From: Paenibacillus sp. FSL H7-0737 | Lineage (GTDB): Bacteria; Bacillota; Bacilli; Paenibacillales; Paenibacillaceae | Direction of reading: 5' to 3' | Assembly (NCBI RefSeq): GCF_000758545.1 | Contig: NZ_CP009279.1 | Coordinates: forward strand, 2,108,001-2,172,000 | Length of the DNA: 64,000 nucleotides | Part shown: one piece after another, positions 37,401 to 46,700 of the stretch | Position numbering within the stretch: the first letter of the stretch is position 1 | Layout of the letters: the number at the start of each line of letters is the position of its first letter | Position numbers and translations under genes: made by a program | The notes under the pieces: generated by a model | Told to the model about the DNA's origin: nothing | Seen by the model: only the letters and a program-made list of their open reading frames with translations | The model's database searches: none

Positions 37401-39596
37401 GTGAGCACGAACTTCCAGCGGATTAAGGTTACCTTTGATGCGGTTAATGAAACCGCAAATCTCTATTTGAATGTAGAAGATGGAAGTTCGACGGTAACCT
37501 TTGACGATGTGAGAGTATGGGAGAATCCAACCAAGACAGACGCTGGTAATTCTGTATTGTTCGAGGATTTCGAGAACGTTGATGAGGGCTGGGGTCCCTT
37601 CGTTTATTCTAAAATAGGTCCAGTTCGTACGCATTTAGTTGAAAAAGGCGACAATCAGATCATGACTTATGTTCTGGATGGTAATTGGTCGCTTAAAACG
37701 AATGAAGATGCAACCGGTGAATGGCTGCGTACATTGCCTCACACGCTCCGAATGAAGGAGGATAACCGTTACCATCTGACGATGGACTACAATTCAGATG
37801 AGACGGATATGTACACAGTGGCTATTCGAGTGAAGGAGAATGGGGTAGTTCGTGATCTGGTGAGTGAGAATTTGAAAGAAGGACGCGACACGCTGGATCT
37901 ATCTTTTACAACCGAAGGGGCGAAAGATGCCTATCTGGCCATTATCAAAAACAAGCTGAATAGTCAGAAGGAGTTAACCGGTACACTGGTGGTCGATAAC
38001 ATTCGCGTCGATGATGAGGGTGCGATCGTTCCGGAGGAAGGTGTACTTGTTTCGACTATTACACTAACGCCAAATAAGATGGATCTGAACAAAGGACAGT
38101 CAAGCACTGTTAGCGCTCAGGTAAAACCAGCAAATGCTCAGGACCGGACACTGCTCTGGACTTCTGACCATCCGGAAATTGTATCGGTGGATCAGGCCGG
38201 AAAAGTTACTGCACTTCAAGCGGGAACAGCCATCATTACTGCTACCGCAAAGGATGGAAGTAAAAAAAGTGCAACCTCGACGATTAATGTGTATATGCCT
38301 AACAAGCAAATTCCACAATCGCAAATGACTGCAATGGCGAGTAGCTTCCAGCCTGGAGGTGAAGCGAGTCTTGCACTCGATGGAGATATGTCTACAATCT
38401 GGCATACGAAATGGACCCCGGCACACTTACCGGAATCCATTACTTTGGACCTCGGAGGCAAATATAACATTAATCAATTCAATTATTCACCTAGAGTATC
38501 TGGAACCAATGGAACGATTACAAGCTATAACCTGTACACGAGTGTTGACGGAACGAATTTCACAAAAATTGCAGATGGATCATGGCCCCTCGATCAGACC
38601 ACAAAAATTGTTCGCTTTACAGCTGTAGAAGCAACACACTTGAGACTTGAGGCTATAGAAGGCGTGGGTACCTTTGCCTCTGCTGCCGAACTTAATGTGT
38701 TCAAGACGGAGGATGAGGCAGAAGCGGTAAAAGTCACAGGCATCGCTATGGATAAAGAACAGCTAGAGATTAAAGTAGGCAGCACGGGCGAATTGAACGC
38801 TGTGATAGAGCCTCTGAATGCTTCGAATAAAAAAGTACTCTGGAGCAGCAGTGATGAAGCTGTAGCAACCGTTGAACAGCAAGAAGGTCATGCTTTAGTT
38901 AAGGGATTAAAGGTAGGCGAGACCGTAATTACGGCAACGACAATGGATGGGGGCTTCTCTGCGACCAGTCGGGTTATCGTAACAGAAACAGACGGTGAGT
39001 TAAAATCTTCCTCTACTTTGACAGCGCCAAGTCAAGTTCAGCCAGGAGAAGTGTTCAAAGTTCAATATGGACTACGGAATCTGTCTGATAAGATTTTTGC
39101 GCAGGACATCGCCCTAGAGTATGCCGCGGATGTTATGGAATTCGTTGAGGCGCGTTCGTTAATTAGTGGGGTAAGCGTTATTGATTCAATCAACAGCACC
39201 CCAGGTAAACTTCGATTTATTGTAGCAAGTGAAGGTGCGACCAATGGAATTAGTAACAGTGCAGACGTCCTCGAATTAACCTTTAAAGCGAAGGAAGTTA
39301 ACCAAACGGTAAATGGGGCAATCGCCGTTAAGAGTGCAATCATTTCAGATGATCAGGGTAAAGAAATTTCGGCAGCGATCTCTTCCGTAAACGTAGAGAT
39401 TGGTAAGAAAGGAACGCAAGGCGACATCAACGGTGACGGTAAAATAACGATCGGGGATCTGGCGATGGTTGCAGCGCAGTATGGCAAGACTTCAGCAAGC
39501 CCTGATTGGGAGAAAGCGAAGAAAGCAGATATGAACGGTGACGGCAAAGTCGGATTGGAAGATTTGGTTATTGTAGCTCGCAAAATTGTAGAGTAA
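34440..39596 (+). CDS. GH101 endo-alpha-N-acetylgalactosaminidase with CBM32, cohesin and dockerin
   Basis: A 1718-residue secreted enzyme expected to release intact Gal-beta-1,3-GalNAc (core 1) disaccharide from Ser/Thr of mucin-type glycoproteins. Order: signal peptide (1-30); LamG-like domain (about 35-200); GH101 core (about 215-880), with nucleophile Asp in FVYVDVYDG (D632) and probable acid/base Glu in LGTEFAG (E658); two beta-sandwich domains; BIG2 Ig-like; CBM32 (about 1285-1420); a second BIG2; cohesin (about 1522-1653); dockerin (1661-1718) with two intact calcium loops (DINGDGKITIGD and DMNGDGKVGLED). It is the first enzyme gene after the anchor and is followed by a terminator, so transcript levels may step here. 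Confidence 0.87.
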   Translation: MRKRYKAVSLLLTLLLGVQLGLPSAAVFAAQESDVYFRDYNDGNIDGWAAAKGTTTFSADQGAVKAVTQGVVILADQDSPQVANAEYEVKLKFSQPATRFGLVYRFVDSNNYNVIQYDAGSWGWDAMKGGTESYGNITAPGFTFAADQQYTLKLRYEKGSVALSIDGNNVLTTSLPSLSTSAGKIGLRSWFNNKTLWIDDVKVTPIVSTDPVPRPITITETLSSDTMKVEIDKEFPRVKQYTWLDSGAEMYGQLNGFNEIKINEKSYFIVASDFSKKAADATHGESAAYTLQIPEIKVNLKVEMEVQDNILQFKVASIEENGTEKVRTIEFPDHDLVSVIGTQPTAQETAVRITGGWNVVQDEFNDLKAGGADVSGGRAYAFVNSDVLAASVITNVVNGFDKVRIKVGDDTALHTKKAALSGGSWVYRGSTVLDPEPLPWAKVVLTPDANGDKVVDWQDGAIVYRQNTDAPTGSEMIRDNISYISMNIGSTTTSPFLRAFDNAKKISNLTDGFGQLILFKGYQAEGHDDSHPDYGGHIGIRQGGEKDFNYILSEGKKYNIRGGVHINATEYALDAFGTKMENMNQPLSKGWGWLDQTFYVNKTKDVESGELKRRLDMLKSDTGDNLSFVYVDVYDGADYNAKKLADYINGNGWMLGTEFAGPLFEQAAWVHWGTDPGYPNQGDDSKVTRFLRNQSLDGFLTTPLLKGNKQVGVGYWQNSAPFYSYQSTSAAFFNHNLPTKYMQHFPIIKMTDNRIDFEKKVVVERKQDGKIHLSKDGREIAIMTDSSNISDSTVFIPWSPETEDKIYHWNPAGGQTTWSLPESWSNVTKAQLYKLTDLGREHVGSVEVTGGKVTLTAQPGIGYALYKTTAAEEPEMEWGEGSSVKDPGFDSQTFGSWKKSSTATSDDHIKFVKNSNADDQLQVKGPGDAVIQQEITGLTPGKTYSASVWVKVDGKRTVKIGVKQGADKVVNTLDNTEHGFLAQQHKYVSTNFQRIKVTFDAVNETANLYLNVEDGSSTVTFDDVRVWENPTKTDAGNSVLFEDFENVDEGWGPFVYSKIGPVRTHLVEKGDNQIMTYVLDGNWSLKTNEDATGEWLRTLPHTLRMKEDNRYHLTMDYNSDETDMYTVAIRVKENGVVRDLVSENLKEGRDTLDLSFTTEGAKDAYLAIIKNKLNSQKELTGTLVVDNIRVDDEGAIVPEEGVLVSTITLTPNKMDLNKGQSSTVSAQVKPANAQDRTLLWTSDHPEIVSVDQAGKVTALQAGTAIITATAKDGSKKSATSTINVYMPNKQIPQSQMTAMASSFQPGGEASLALDGDMSTIWHTKWTPAHLPESITLDLGGKYNINQFNYSPRVSGTNGTITSYNLYTSVDGTNFTKIADGSWPLDQTTKIVRFTAVEATHLRLEAIEGVGTFASAAELNVFKTEDEAEAVKVTGIAMDKEQLEIKVGSTGELNAVIEPLNASNKKVLWSSSDEAVATVEQQEGHALVKGLKVGETVITATTMDGGFSATSRVIVTETDGELKSSSTLTAPSQVQPGEVFKVQYGLRNLSDKIFAQDIALEYAADVMEFVEARSLISGVSVIDSINSTPGKLRFIVASEGATNGISNSADVLELTFKAKEVNQTVNGAIAVKSAIISDDQGKEISAAISSVNVEIGKKGTQGDINGDGKITIGDLAMVAAQYGKTSASPDWEKAKKADMNGDGKVGLEDLVIVARKIVE

Positions 39597-39609
39597 TCAA
39601 GATCATAGG

Positions 39610-39655
39610 CCAGGTACATGTGTGAGTAACTAAACATGATGTACCTGGTTTTTTT
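39610..39655 (+). terminator. Terminator after the GH101 gene
   Basis: A perfect 10-base-pair stem (CCAGGTACAT with its complement) is followed by seven Ts. It divides the enzyme cluster into at least two transcription units unless read through. Confidence 0.8.
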
Positions 39656-39690
39656 CAAAAGGGATGATTTGACTAGTAGGAGGATGACAG

Positions 39691-42600
39691 ATGAAAAAAT
39701 GGTTGTACGGCTTTACAGTTTTTTGTCTAGTGCTTTACTCTACTCCACTACCATTTGCAGCAGCGGCCGAAGCAGAGAATGCTAAACCAAAAGTGATACC
39801 AAGTTTACAAGAGTGGACTGGGGGAAGTGGTTCTTTCAAGATGACGGACAGTTCCAAAATCGTAATTCCCACGAGTGAATGTTTATGCGAACTACCAGCT
39901 ACGGCAGAGGTCTTTCAAGAGGATCTTAAAGAATTAACAGGGTACGATTTACCGATTGTCCAAAATAAGCCTGCTTCTAAAGGGGACTTCCTACTTAGGC
40001 TCGATAAGACAGCTGATGAATCGATTGGCAAGGAAGGCTACTACTTTGAAGTAGGAGATTATGTGGAAATACATGCAAACACTGAGACCGGTGTGTTCTA
40101 TGGAACAAGAACGGCACTACAAATTTTGGAGCAAGATCCTGAGAAGGCAAGCATTGTAAAAGGGGTAGCGAAGGATTTTCCTAAGTATGGAGAACGCGGT
40201 TTTATGCTTGATGTAGGACGCAAGTTTTTCACGATAGACTTCCTGAAGGATTACGCCAAATTTATGTCCTACTACAAAATGAATGATTTCCAGCTCCATC
40301 TGAACGATAACGAGATTTTTAAGGATAACAGCCGGGAGCATTGGAACAAATATACGGCTTTCCGTTTAGAAAGTACCAAGTACCCGGAATTAACGGCAAA
40401 GGATGGACACTACACGAAACAGGATATGCGTGAATTGCAGGACATCGCCAAAATACGGGGGCTTAACATCACGCCGGAAATTGATACCCCCAGCCATGCT
40501 CTTTCATTTACAAAGGTTAGACCAGATCTGGTTAAGGATAATTTGCCTGTCGATCATCTGGATATTACACGTCAGGAAACGGTCAATTTCATCAAGGATG
40601 TATGGGACGAATATTTAGATGGGGAATGGTTTGATTCAGAAACGGTTCATTTTGGAGGCGATGAATTCGCACCTAATGATCGGACTACGTTTGAGAAGTA
40701 TCGCGAGTTTTTGAACACGATGAACGAACACTTAAAGAGCAAGGGAAAGAAATCAAGAATGTGGGGCAGCTTGAATGCATTCCCGGGTACCACGGTAGTA
40801 GATAAGGATATAGCCGTAAACGCCTGGAATAACGGTTGGCAAGATCCGGTAGCATCGGTGAGAGATGGATTCAAAATTATCAATACGGTGGATTCCACGC
40901 TCTACATTGTACCGAAGGCTGGATATTACCATGATTATCTGGATTCTCAGTGGTTGTTTAATAACTGGGACCCAACCAACTTTGGTGGAAATACGAAGCT
41001 GCAGGAAGGTGAGCCGAACCTGCTCGGTGCGATGTTTGGGGCCTGGAACGATATGATGGGCAAGAAAGTAAGTGAGGCGGACGTCCACGATCGTGTGAAG
41101 AAAGCGATGCCTGTCCTTGCAGAAAAGATGTGGAGAGGCCAGTCCACGGACAGCACATTCACCGAGTTCCAGCAGTTGTCAGCGATGCTAGGCGAAGGTC
41201 CTGGAACGAATTTATTACATGAAGTGAATACGGCCACTGATCTTGTTGTTCATTATCCATTTGAAGAAGGCGCGCAGACGGTCTCTGATCAGTCCGGAAA
41301 TTCCTATGATGCTACATTAGGAGCTGGCGTTACTCGCGTGGATGATGGAAAAACAGGAAAAGGCGTACGGTTTGCAGGGACTTCAGATCATATTCAAACA
41401 CCGCTTCAAGTAAAGGGCTTCCCTTGGACGGTCTCCACGTGGGTTAAGCTTAATGATCAACAAGAAGCAGATGAAAAAATACTGATGGAATCCGAATATG
41501 GTGCAATTAAGCTGAAGCAGAAAGGGACACCAAATGCCGGATTCACCCGAGAGGGCTATGATTACAGCTTTAATACAGCGATTCCTGTTGGGCGCTGGGT
41601 ACATGTTGCCTTCAGAGGAGATCTAAATGGAACTTCTCTGTATATTGATGGAGATCTAAAAGGCTCTGTTGCTGTAACGACAATGCTACCTGCGGCTATA
41701 ATCGGCAGTTCATCCAAAGCATTCACTGGACTACTGGATGAATTCAAGATTTTTAATCGGGTACTATCAGGAAAAGAAATTGCGGAGGAAGCAGGATCAC
41801 CCGCTTGGACCATCAATTTAGCTGCTCACAAAACAGCAGTAGCTTCTTCCGTCGAAGTACCTCAATTTCCGGCTAGTCTTGTAGTGGATGAGGTTGATAC
41901 GGGTGTTTCTCGCTGGTCCTCTAAATATACCGACAACGAGTGGATCTATGTTGATTTAGGCCAAAGTACTGACATTAGCAAGGTTATTTTCAAATGGGAA
42001 AGTGCTTATGCCAAAGGCTATAAAGTTCAAGTATCCGATAATGCGGAGAACTGGCGGGACGTTTACACGACTAACGCTGGCATTGGCGGAGTAGAGATTG
42101 TCAAATTCCCAACTGAACAAGCGAGATATGTCCGAATGTTAGGTACGAAGCGAGTGGGAACCTATGGTTACTCCATGTATGAATTTGAAGTCTACGCTCC
42201 TAACCCAGAGGATCCTGTAGAAGTTCCAGCGCCTGTGAGATATTCAGCGAGCTTTGAGAATAACTCGCTCGAAGGCTGGGAGCATGTCATCGGTAAAGGT
42301 GTCGGACGTATGGAGCTTGTAGAAGCACCTGATCAAGCGGGTGAGCATGCCGTTAAGTTCACCTCCAACAGTGTAAATAATCTGTTTATCGATCAGCAAT
42401 CTCCGAGCATTGGAGATGGTGAGATCGAGTTTAAGATTACACCGCAGAGTGATGTTATACGAACGGGTGTTATTTTGCGCTATGTCAATAATGATGCTTG
42501 GGCTTCTATAGGCTTTGATCAAGGTGCTTGGTACTGGGTGAACGCTCAGGATTCGTACGGTTTATTGAGCAATGCTCAGGCCGCCAAATTGAAAAAAGGC

Positions 42601-43656
42601 ACAACATCGACCGTAAAAGTGAAGTTTGAAGGGAAACATGTAGCGCTGATTATCAATGGAACGACTTATTTTGATGATGCTATTGCACAGATCCCAACAG
42701 ACGCTGGGAAAATGGGGGCTAGAGTATTCGGTCCTTCAGTTACCGTGTTTGATAATTTTATGTACAGCAATAACGTTCCTGAAGTTCCGGTAACCGGTAT
42801 CAAGCTGGATAAAACTGAAATTTCGATGAAGGCCGGAGAAACACAAACGCTGAGTGCTTCACTTCAACCGGGGAATGCAACGAATAAACAGGTGACCTGG
42901 AATAGCAGCGATGAAGCTATTGCGACTGTTCAAGTTCAAGGCGGGAAAGCTGTCGTGACTGCGTTAAAGGCAGGAACCGCTGATATTACTGCAACTACCG
43001 TATCCGGAGGACATAAAGCGGTGAGTAAGATTACAGTGGCTAGGGAGGTTCCAGGTGAAGTGGCAACAAGTTTAGCTGCTCCGAAAAGCGTTCCTTATGG
43101 TCAGAATTTCGATATAACGTTAGGCCTACACAATGTTACAAAGGCGGTGTACGCCCAAGATATCACGATTGAATTCGACGCTTCACTAATGGATTATGTA
43201 TCCGCTAATGCGTTGGTGGACGGCGTGAGTATCCTTGAGACGAAGAATACAGAAGGCACTGTACGTGTGATTCTGGCTAGCCAAGGTTCAGGGAGTGCGA
43301 TTAAAGGGGATATTGATGTAGCTAAGATTACCTTTAAGGCTAAGGATCTGACAGAACCCCAAACCGGACGTATTACTGTAAAGCGTGCAACGCTTGGGGA
43401 TAGCGATGGACAGGAAATAAGCGCAGCCACTTCCTCGGCTCAGGTGGAGTTTACAACAACAGTGCCAGAACCTTCTAAGGATTTGAATGGTGATGGCAAA
43501 GTCAGCATCGGCGATCTGGCTATTGTCGCAGCTAACTACGGAAAGAGTTCTGCAGACCCAGATTGGGATAAGGCGAAACGGGCAGACATCAATAGTGACG
43601 GCAAGGTCGATCTGACGGACCTGGTGCTTATAGCTAAAGACATTGTTATCGAATAA
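39691..43656 (+). CDS. GH20 beta-N-acetylhexosaminidase or lacto-N-biosidase with CBM32, cohesin and dockerin
   Basis: A 1321-residue secreted enzyme. Order: signal peptide (1-26); GH20 N-terminal domain (about 33-155); catalytic barrel with HFGGDEFAP (D324, E325) and the downstream Trp-rich segment ending KMWRGQ (about 490); LamG-like domain (about 515-700); CBM32 (about 708-845); a second LamG-like domain (about 850-1030); BIG2; cohesin (about 1124-1254); dockerin (about 1263-1321). The core is closely similar to the SLH-anchored GH20 at 7814, but here attachment is by dockerin. Substrate may be GlcNAc/GalNAc ends or lacto-N-biose; sequence alone does not decide. AGGAGG lies before the ATG. 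Confidence 0.87.
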   Translation: MKKWLYGFTVFCLVLYSTPLPFAAAAEAENAKPKVIPSLQEWTGGSGSFKMTDSSKIVIPTSECLCELPATAEVFQEDLKELTGYDLPIVQNKPASKGDFLLRLDKTADESIGKEGYYFEVGDYVEIHANTETGVFYGTRTALQILEQDPEKASIVKGVAKDFPKYGERGFMLDVGRKFFTIDFLKDYAKFMSYYKMNDFQLHLNDNEIFKDNSREHWNKYTAFRLESTKYPELTAKDGHYTKQDMRELQDIAKIRGLNITPEIDTPSHALSFTKVRPDLVKDNLPVDHLDITRQETVNFIKDVWDEYLDGEWFDSETVHFGGDEFAPNDRTTFEKYREFLNTMNEHLKSKGKKSRMWGSLNAFPGTTVVDKDIAVNAWNNGWQDPVASVRDGFKIINTVDSTLYIVPKAGYYHDYLDSQWLFNNWDPTNFGGNTKLQEGEPNLLGAMFGAWNDMMGKKVSEADVHDRVKKAMPVLAEKMWRGQSTDSTFTEFQQLSAMLGEGPGTNLLHEVNTATDLVVHYPFEEGAQTVSDQSGNSYDATLGAGVTRVDDGKTGKGVRFAGTSDHIQTPLQVKGFPWTVSTWVKLNDQQEADEKILMESEYGAIKLKQKGTPNAGFTREGYDYSFNTAIPVGRWVHVAFRGDLNGTSLYIDGDLKGSVAVTTMLPAAIIGSSSKAFTGLLDEFKIFNRVLSGKEIAEEAGSPAWTINLAAHKTAVASSVEVPQFPASLVVDEVDTGVSRWSSKYTDNEWIYVDLGQSTDISKVIFKWESAYAKGYKVQVSDNAENWRDVYTTNAGIGGVEIVKFPTEQARYVRMLGTKRVGTYGYSMYEFEVYAPNPEDPVEVPAPVRYSASFENNSLEGWEHVIGKGVGRMELVEAPDQAGEHAVKFTSNSVNNLFIDQQSPSIGDGEIEFKITPQSDVIRTGVILRYVNNDAWASIGFDQGAWYWVNAQDSYGLLSNAQAAKLKKGTTSTVKVKFEGKHVALIINGTTYFDDAIAQIPTDAGKMGARVFGPSVTVFDNFMYSNNVPEVPVTGIKLDKTEISMKAGETQTLSASLQPGNATNKQVTWNSSDEAIATVQVQGGKAVVTALKAGTADITATTVSGGHKAVSKITVAREVPGEVATSLAAPKSVPYGQNFDITLGLHNVTKAVYAQDITIEFDASLMDYVSANALVDGVSILETKNTEGTVRVILASQGSGSAIKGDIDVAKITFKAKDLTEPQTGRITVKRATLGDSDGQEISAATSSAQVEFTTTVPEPSKDLNGDGKVSIGDLAIVAANYGKSSADPDWDKAKRADINSDGKVDLTDLVLIAKDIVIE

Positions 43657-43674
43657 CAATAGCAACTTGAATCC

Positions 43675-43731
43675 AAGCGGCAAGACAAGGAATTCAAACT
43701 ACAGTGGAGGCTGTATCCTGTCTTGCCGCTT
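43675..43731 (+). promoter_or_regulatory. Long perfect inverted repeat in the GH31 leader
   Basis: AAGCGGCAAGACA (43675-43687) pairs perfectly with 43719-43731 around a 31-base spacer and ends 9 bases before the GGAGGG ribosome binding site of the GH31 gene. No T run follows, so it is more likely an RNA stability, processing or protein-binding element than a terminator. Confidence 0.5.
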
Positions 43732-43752
43732 CATTTGAATGGAGGGAATGGA

Positions 43753-46700
43753 TTGAGATCAATTTATAATCGCTTTGGTATGTGGATGCTGGCATTGATG
43801 ATCCTTATGGTTACAGCGCTCATGATTCGCCCGGAAACCGCCCATGGTGCTTCCGTTGGTAACATTTCTGGCTTCGTAAAGAAAGATAATAACACGTTTG
43901 AGATTACGTCAGGCTCTGACAAGATTAAAGTGATTTTTCAGCGGGAGGATATGTTCCGGATTTGGCTTGGTGTGAACGGGCAATTCAAGGAATTGACAGG
44001 AAAAAGCGCGGAAAAGCCGATCGAGCCAATCGTCATCAAGGATGATTTCGGACCTGTTAACGTAAAGTGGTCTGATGAAGGTACGTATTACAAGATGGAA
44101 ACAGGAAAATTCGTGCTGAGAGCCTACAAAAATCCGTTAAAATTCGCCATGTACAAAAGTGACAACCAAACGGTGGTGTGGGAAGAATCCGCTAGCTTGA
44201 ACTATAACGGACAGTCAGTCTCACAACAGCTTATCCGGGGTGAGGATGAATATTTCTACGGCGGCGGTATGCAGAATGGATTCTTCAATCATCGTGATCG
44301 CAAAATTACTATCGCTAACAACTATGGGGATTGGGGAAGCGGCACGGTTTCGAATCCTGCACCATTCTACTTGAGTACTGCAGGATACGGAGTGCTGCGT
44401 AACACTTTTCAAAGCGGTACTTATGATTTTGATTCGACCGTCAAGCTGACGCATAACGAAAATCGGTTTGATGCTTATTATTTCTACGGTGAGACAATGA
44501 AAGATATTTTGAACGCATATACAGATCTTACAGGTAAACCATCCTTGATTCCTCGTTGGGGCATGGGACTTGGTGATGCGGATTGTTACAACAGAGATCC
44601 AGAAAAGACCTCCGATGTCGTTAACCTTATTGCTAAAAAATATCGGGAAAATGATATGCCTGGAGCCTGGATTTTGCCGAATGACGGATATGGTTGCGGT
44701 TATACGGATCTAGGCAACACCGTTGACGAACTACATAAGGAAGGTTTCTATACCGGACTATGGACTCAAAATGGTGTTGATAAAATCGCGCAAGAAGTTG
44801 GCGTAGAGGGTACAAGGCTCGCTAAACTCGACGTTGCCTGGGTGGGACCTGGATACGATTTCGCCCTGGGTGCCAGCAAACAGGCGTTTACAGGAATTGA
44901 AGATAACTCTGATGACAGAGGTTATGTCTGGTCCGTTGGTGGATGGGCAGGTACCCAGCGATATTCTACCGTCTGGTCCGGAGATCAGTCGGGAAACTGG
45001 GAGTATATTCGATTTCATATCCCGTCGATGATCGGGGCAGGGCTATCTGGGATGTCGTACTCAACCGGAGATATTGATGGGATCTTCGGAGGAAGCGCTA
45101 AAACCTACGTTCGAGACTTACAGTGGAAGATCTTCACTCCAATCCTGATGAACATGTCTGGTTGGTCAGCCAAAGATAAGCAGCCTTGGGTATGGGGAGA
45201 ACCTTATACGAGCTATAACAGGGATGCTTTGAAGCTAAGACAGCAATTGACACCATACTTGTATACCTATCTCAATGAGTCTTACGAGTCCGGAGCTCCG
45301 ATCATGCGGGGAATGATCTATTCTTATCCGAATGATCCGAACTCCAAAGGAACTTTAACACAGTATCAATTCATGTCTGGGGAATCGTTTCTGGTTGCGC
45401 CAGTATATACCGACACGACTATGCGAAACGGAATATATCTTCCGAAAGGAAAATGGATCGATTACTGGACAGGAGAAGAACATTACGGTTCAAAAATGTT
45501 AGACGAATACAATGCTCCACTGGATCGCTTGCCGCTTCTAGTAAAGGGCGGGGCTATCATCCCGATGTATCCTGAATCGTTATACGACGGTCAGGTTCCT
45601 CCTGATCCAATTACTTATGATATTTATCCTTATAAAGCGTCAAGCTTTACGATGTATGAAGATGATGGTACATCGAAGGAGCATCGTATAGGCAAATTTG
45701 CCAAAACATTAATAACCTCCACCGCTCCTGAGCAAGGGAGTGGAGACTTGATTATCAAGGTTGGAGCAAGCGTAGGTGATTATAAAGGCAAATTGGAGTC
45801 ACGTAAGAATCAGTTTGCGATCCACATGCCAGATCACCCGGAGGCTGTTTCTGTAGATGGAACATCCTATCCTGAATTGCAGTCCAAAGCAGCATGGGAT
45901 GGAGCAACAAGTGGCTGGTACTATGCTAAGCAAGATAAAGGCGGCATCCTGTACATTAAAACACCATCCATATCCACTGATAAGGAATTTATTGTGAAAG
46001 TCGCAGGCTATACAGCAGATACGACTCCACTAGTAGATGCTGTCAAAATTGAGCTGCCTCAGGTGGACACAGACCCAAGTCGTATTCCGCAGGAAGATAT
46101 GATTGCAACTGCAACGAATGCGGCTTCGGATACACCGGCAGCTAATGTGCTGGATGGCAGCTATGAATCGATATGGCTTTCTTCAGCAAATGCTGGAAGT
46201 AAGCAGAGCATCACTTTAGACCTGGGGATTAAACAGTATGTGAATAAAATGAAATACTTGCCAAGACAGTACGGTGGCAAAGACGGCACAATTACAGGTT
46301 ACAAGCTGTATACGAGTATGGATGGAACCAACTATACGCTCGTAAGCAGTGGACAATGGAATGATGACAAACTAGAGAAGACGGTGAATTTTGATACAGT
46401 TGAAGCTGTTTTTGTGAAACTTGAAGCGACAGAAGCTGTTGGGGGTGTCGTATCTGCTGCAGAGATCAATCTGTATCGTGATCTATCACAGCCTTCACCG
46501 ACAGTGATACCTAAAAATGAGATGACAGCCTCAGCGAAAAGCTTTCAGCCTGGTGCGGAAGCAGCTAAAGCGATTGATGGGGACCGGAATTCCGCATGGC
46601 ATACGAAATGGGATGGATCCGATAAGCTCCCGCAATCCATCATTCTCGATTTAGGTAAGGTTCGCAATGTTAGCCAATTCCGGTATGCACCACGTCTGGA

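Noticed and set aside
43723..43752. Longer N-terminus of the GH31 protein
   Set aside because: The extra codons include the GGAGGG ribosome binding site and part of the inverted repeat, so the TTG at 43753 is preferred.
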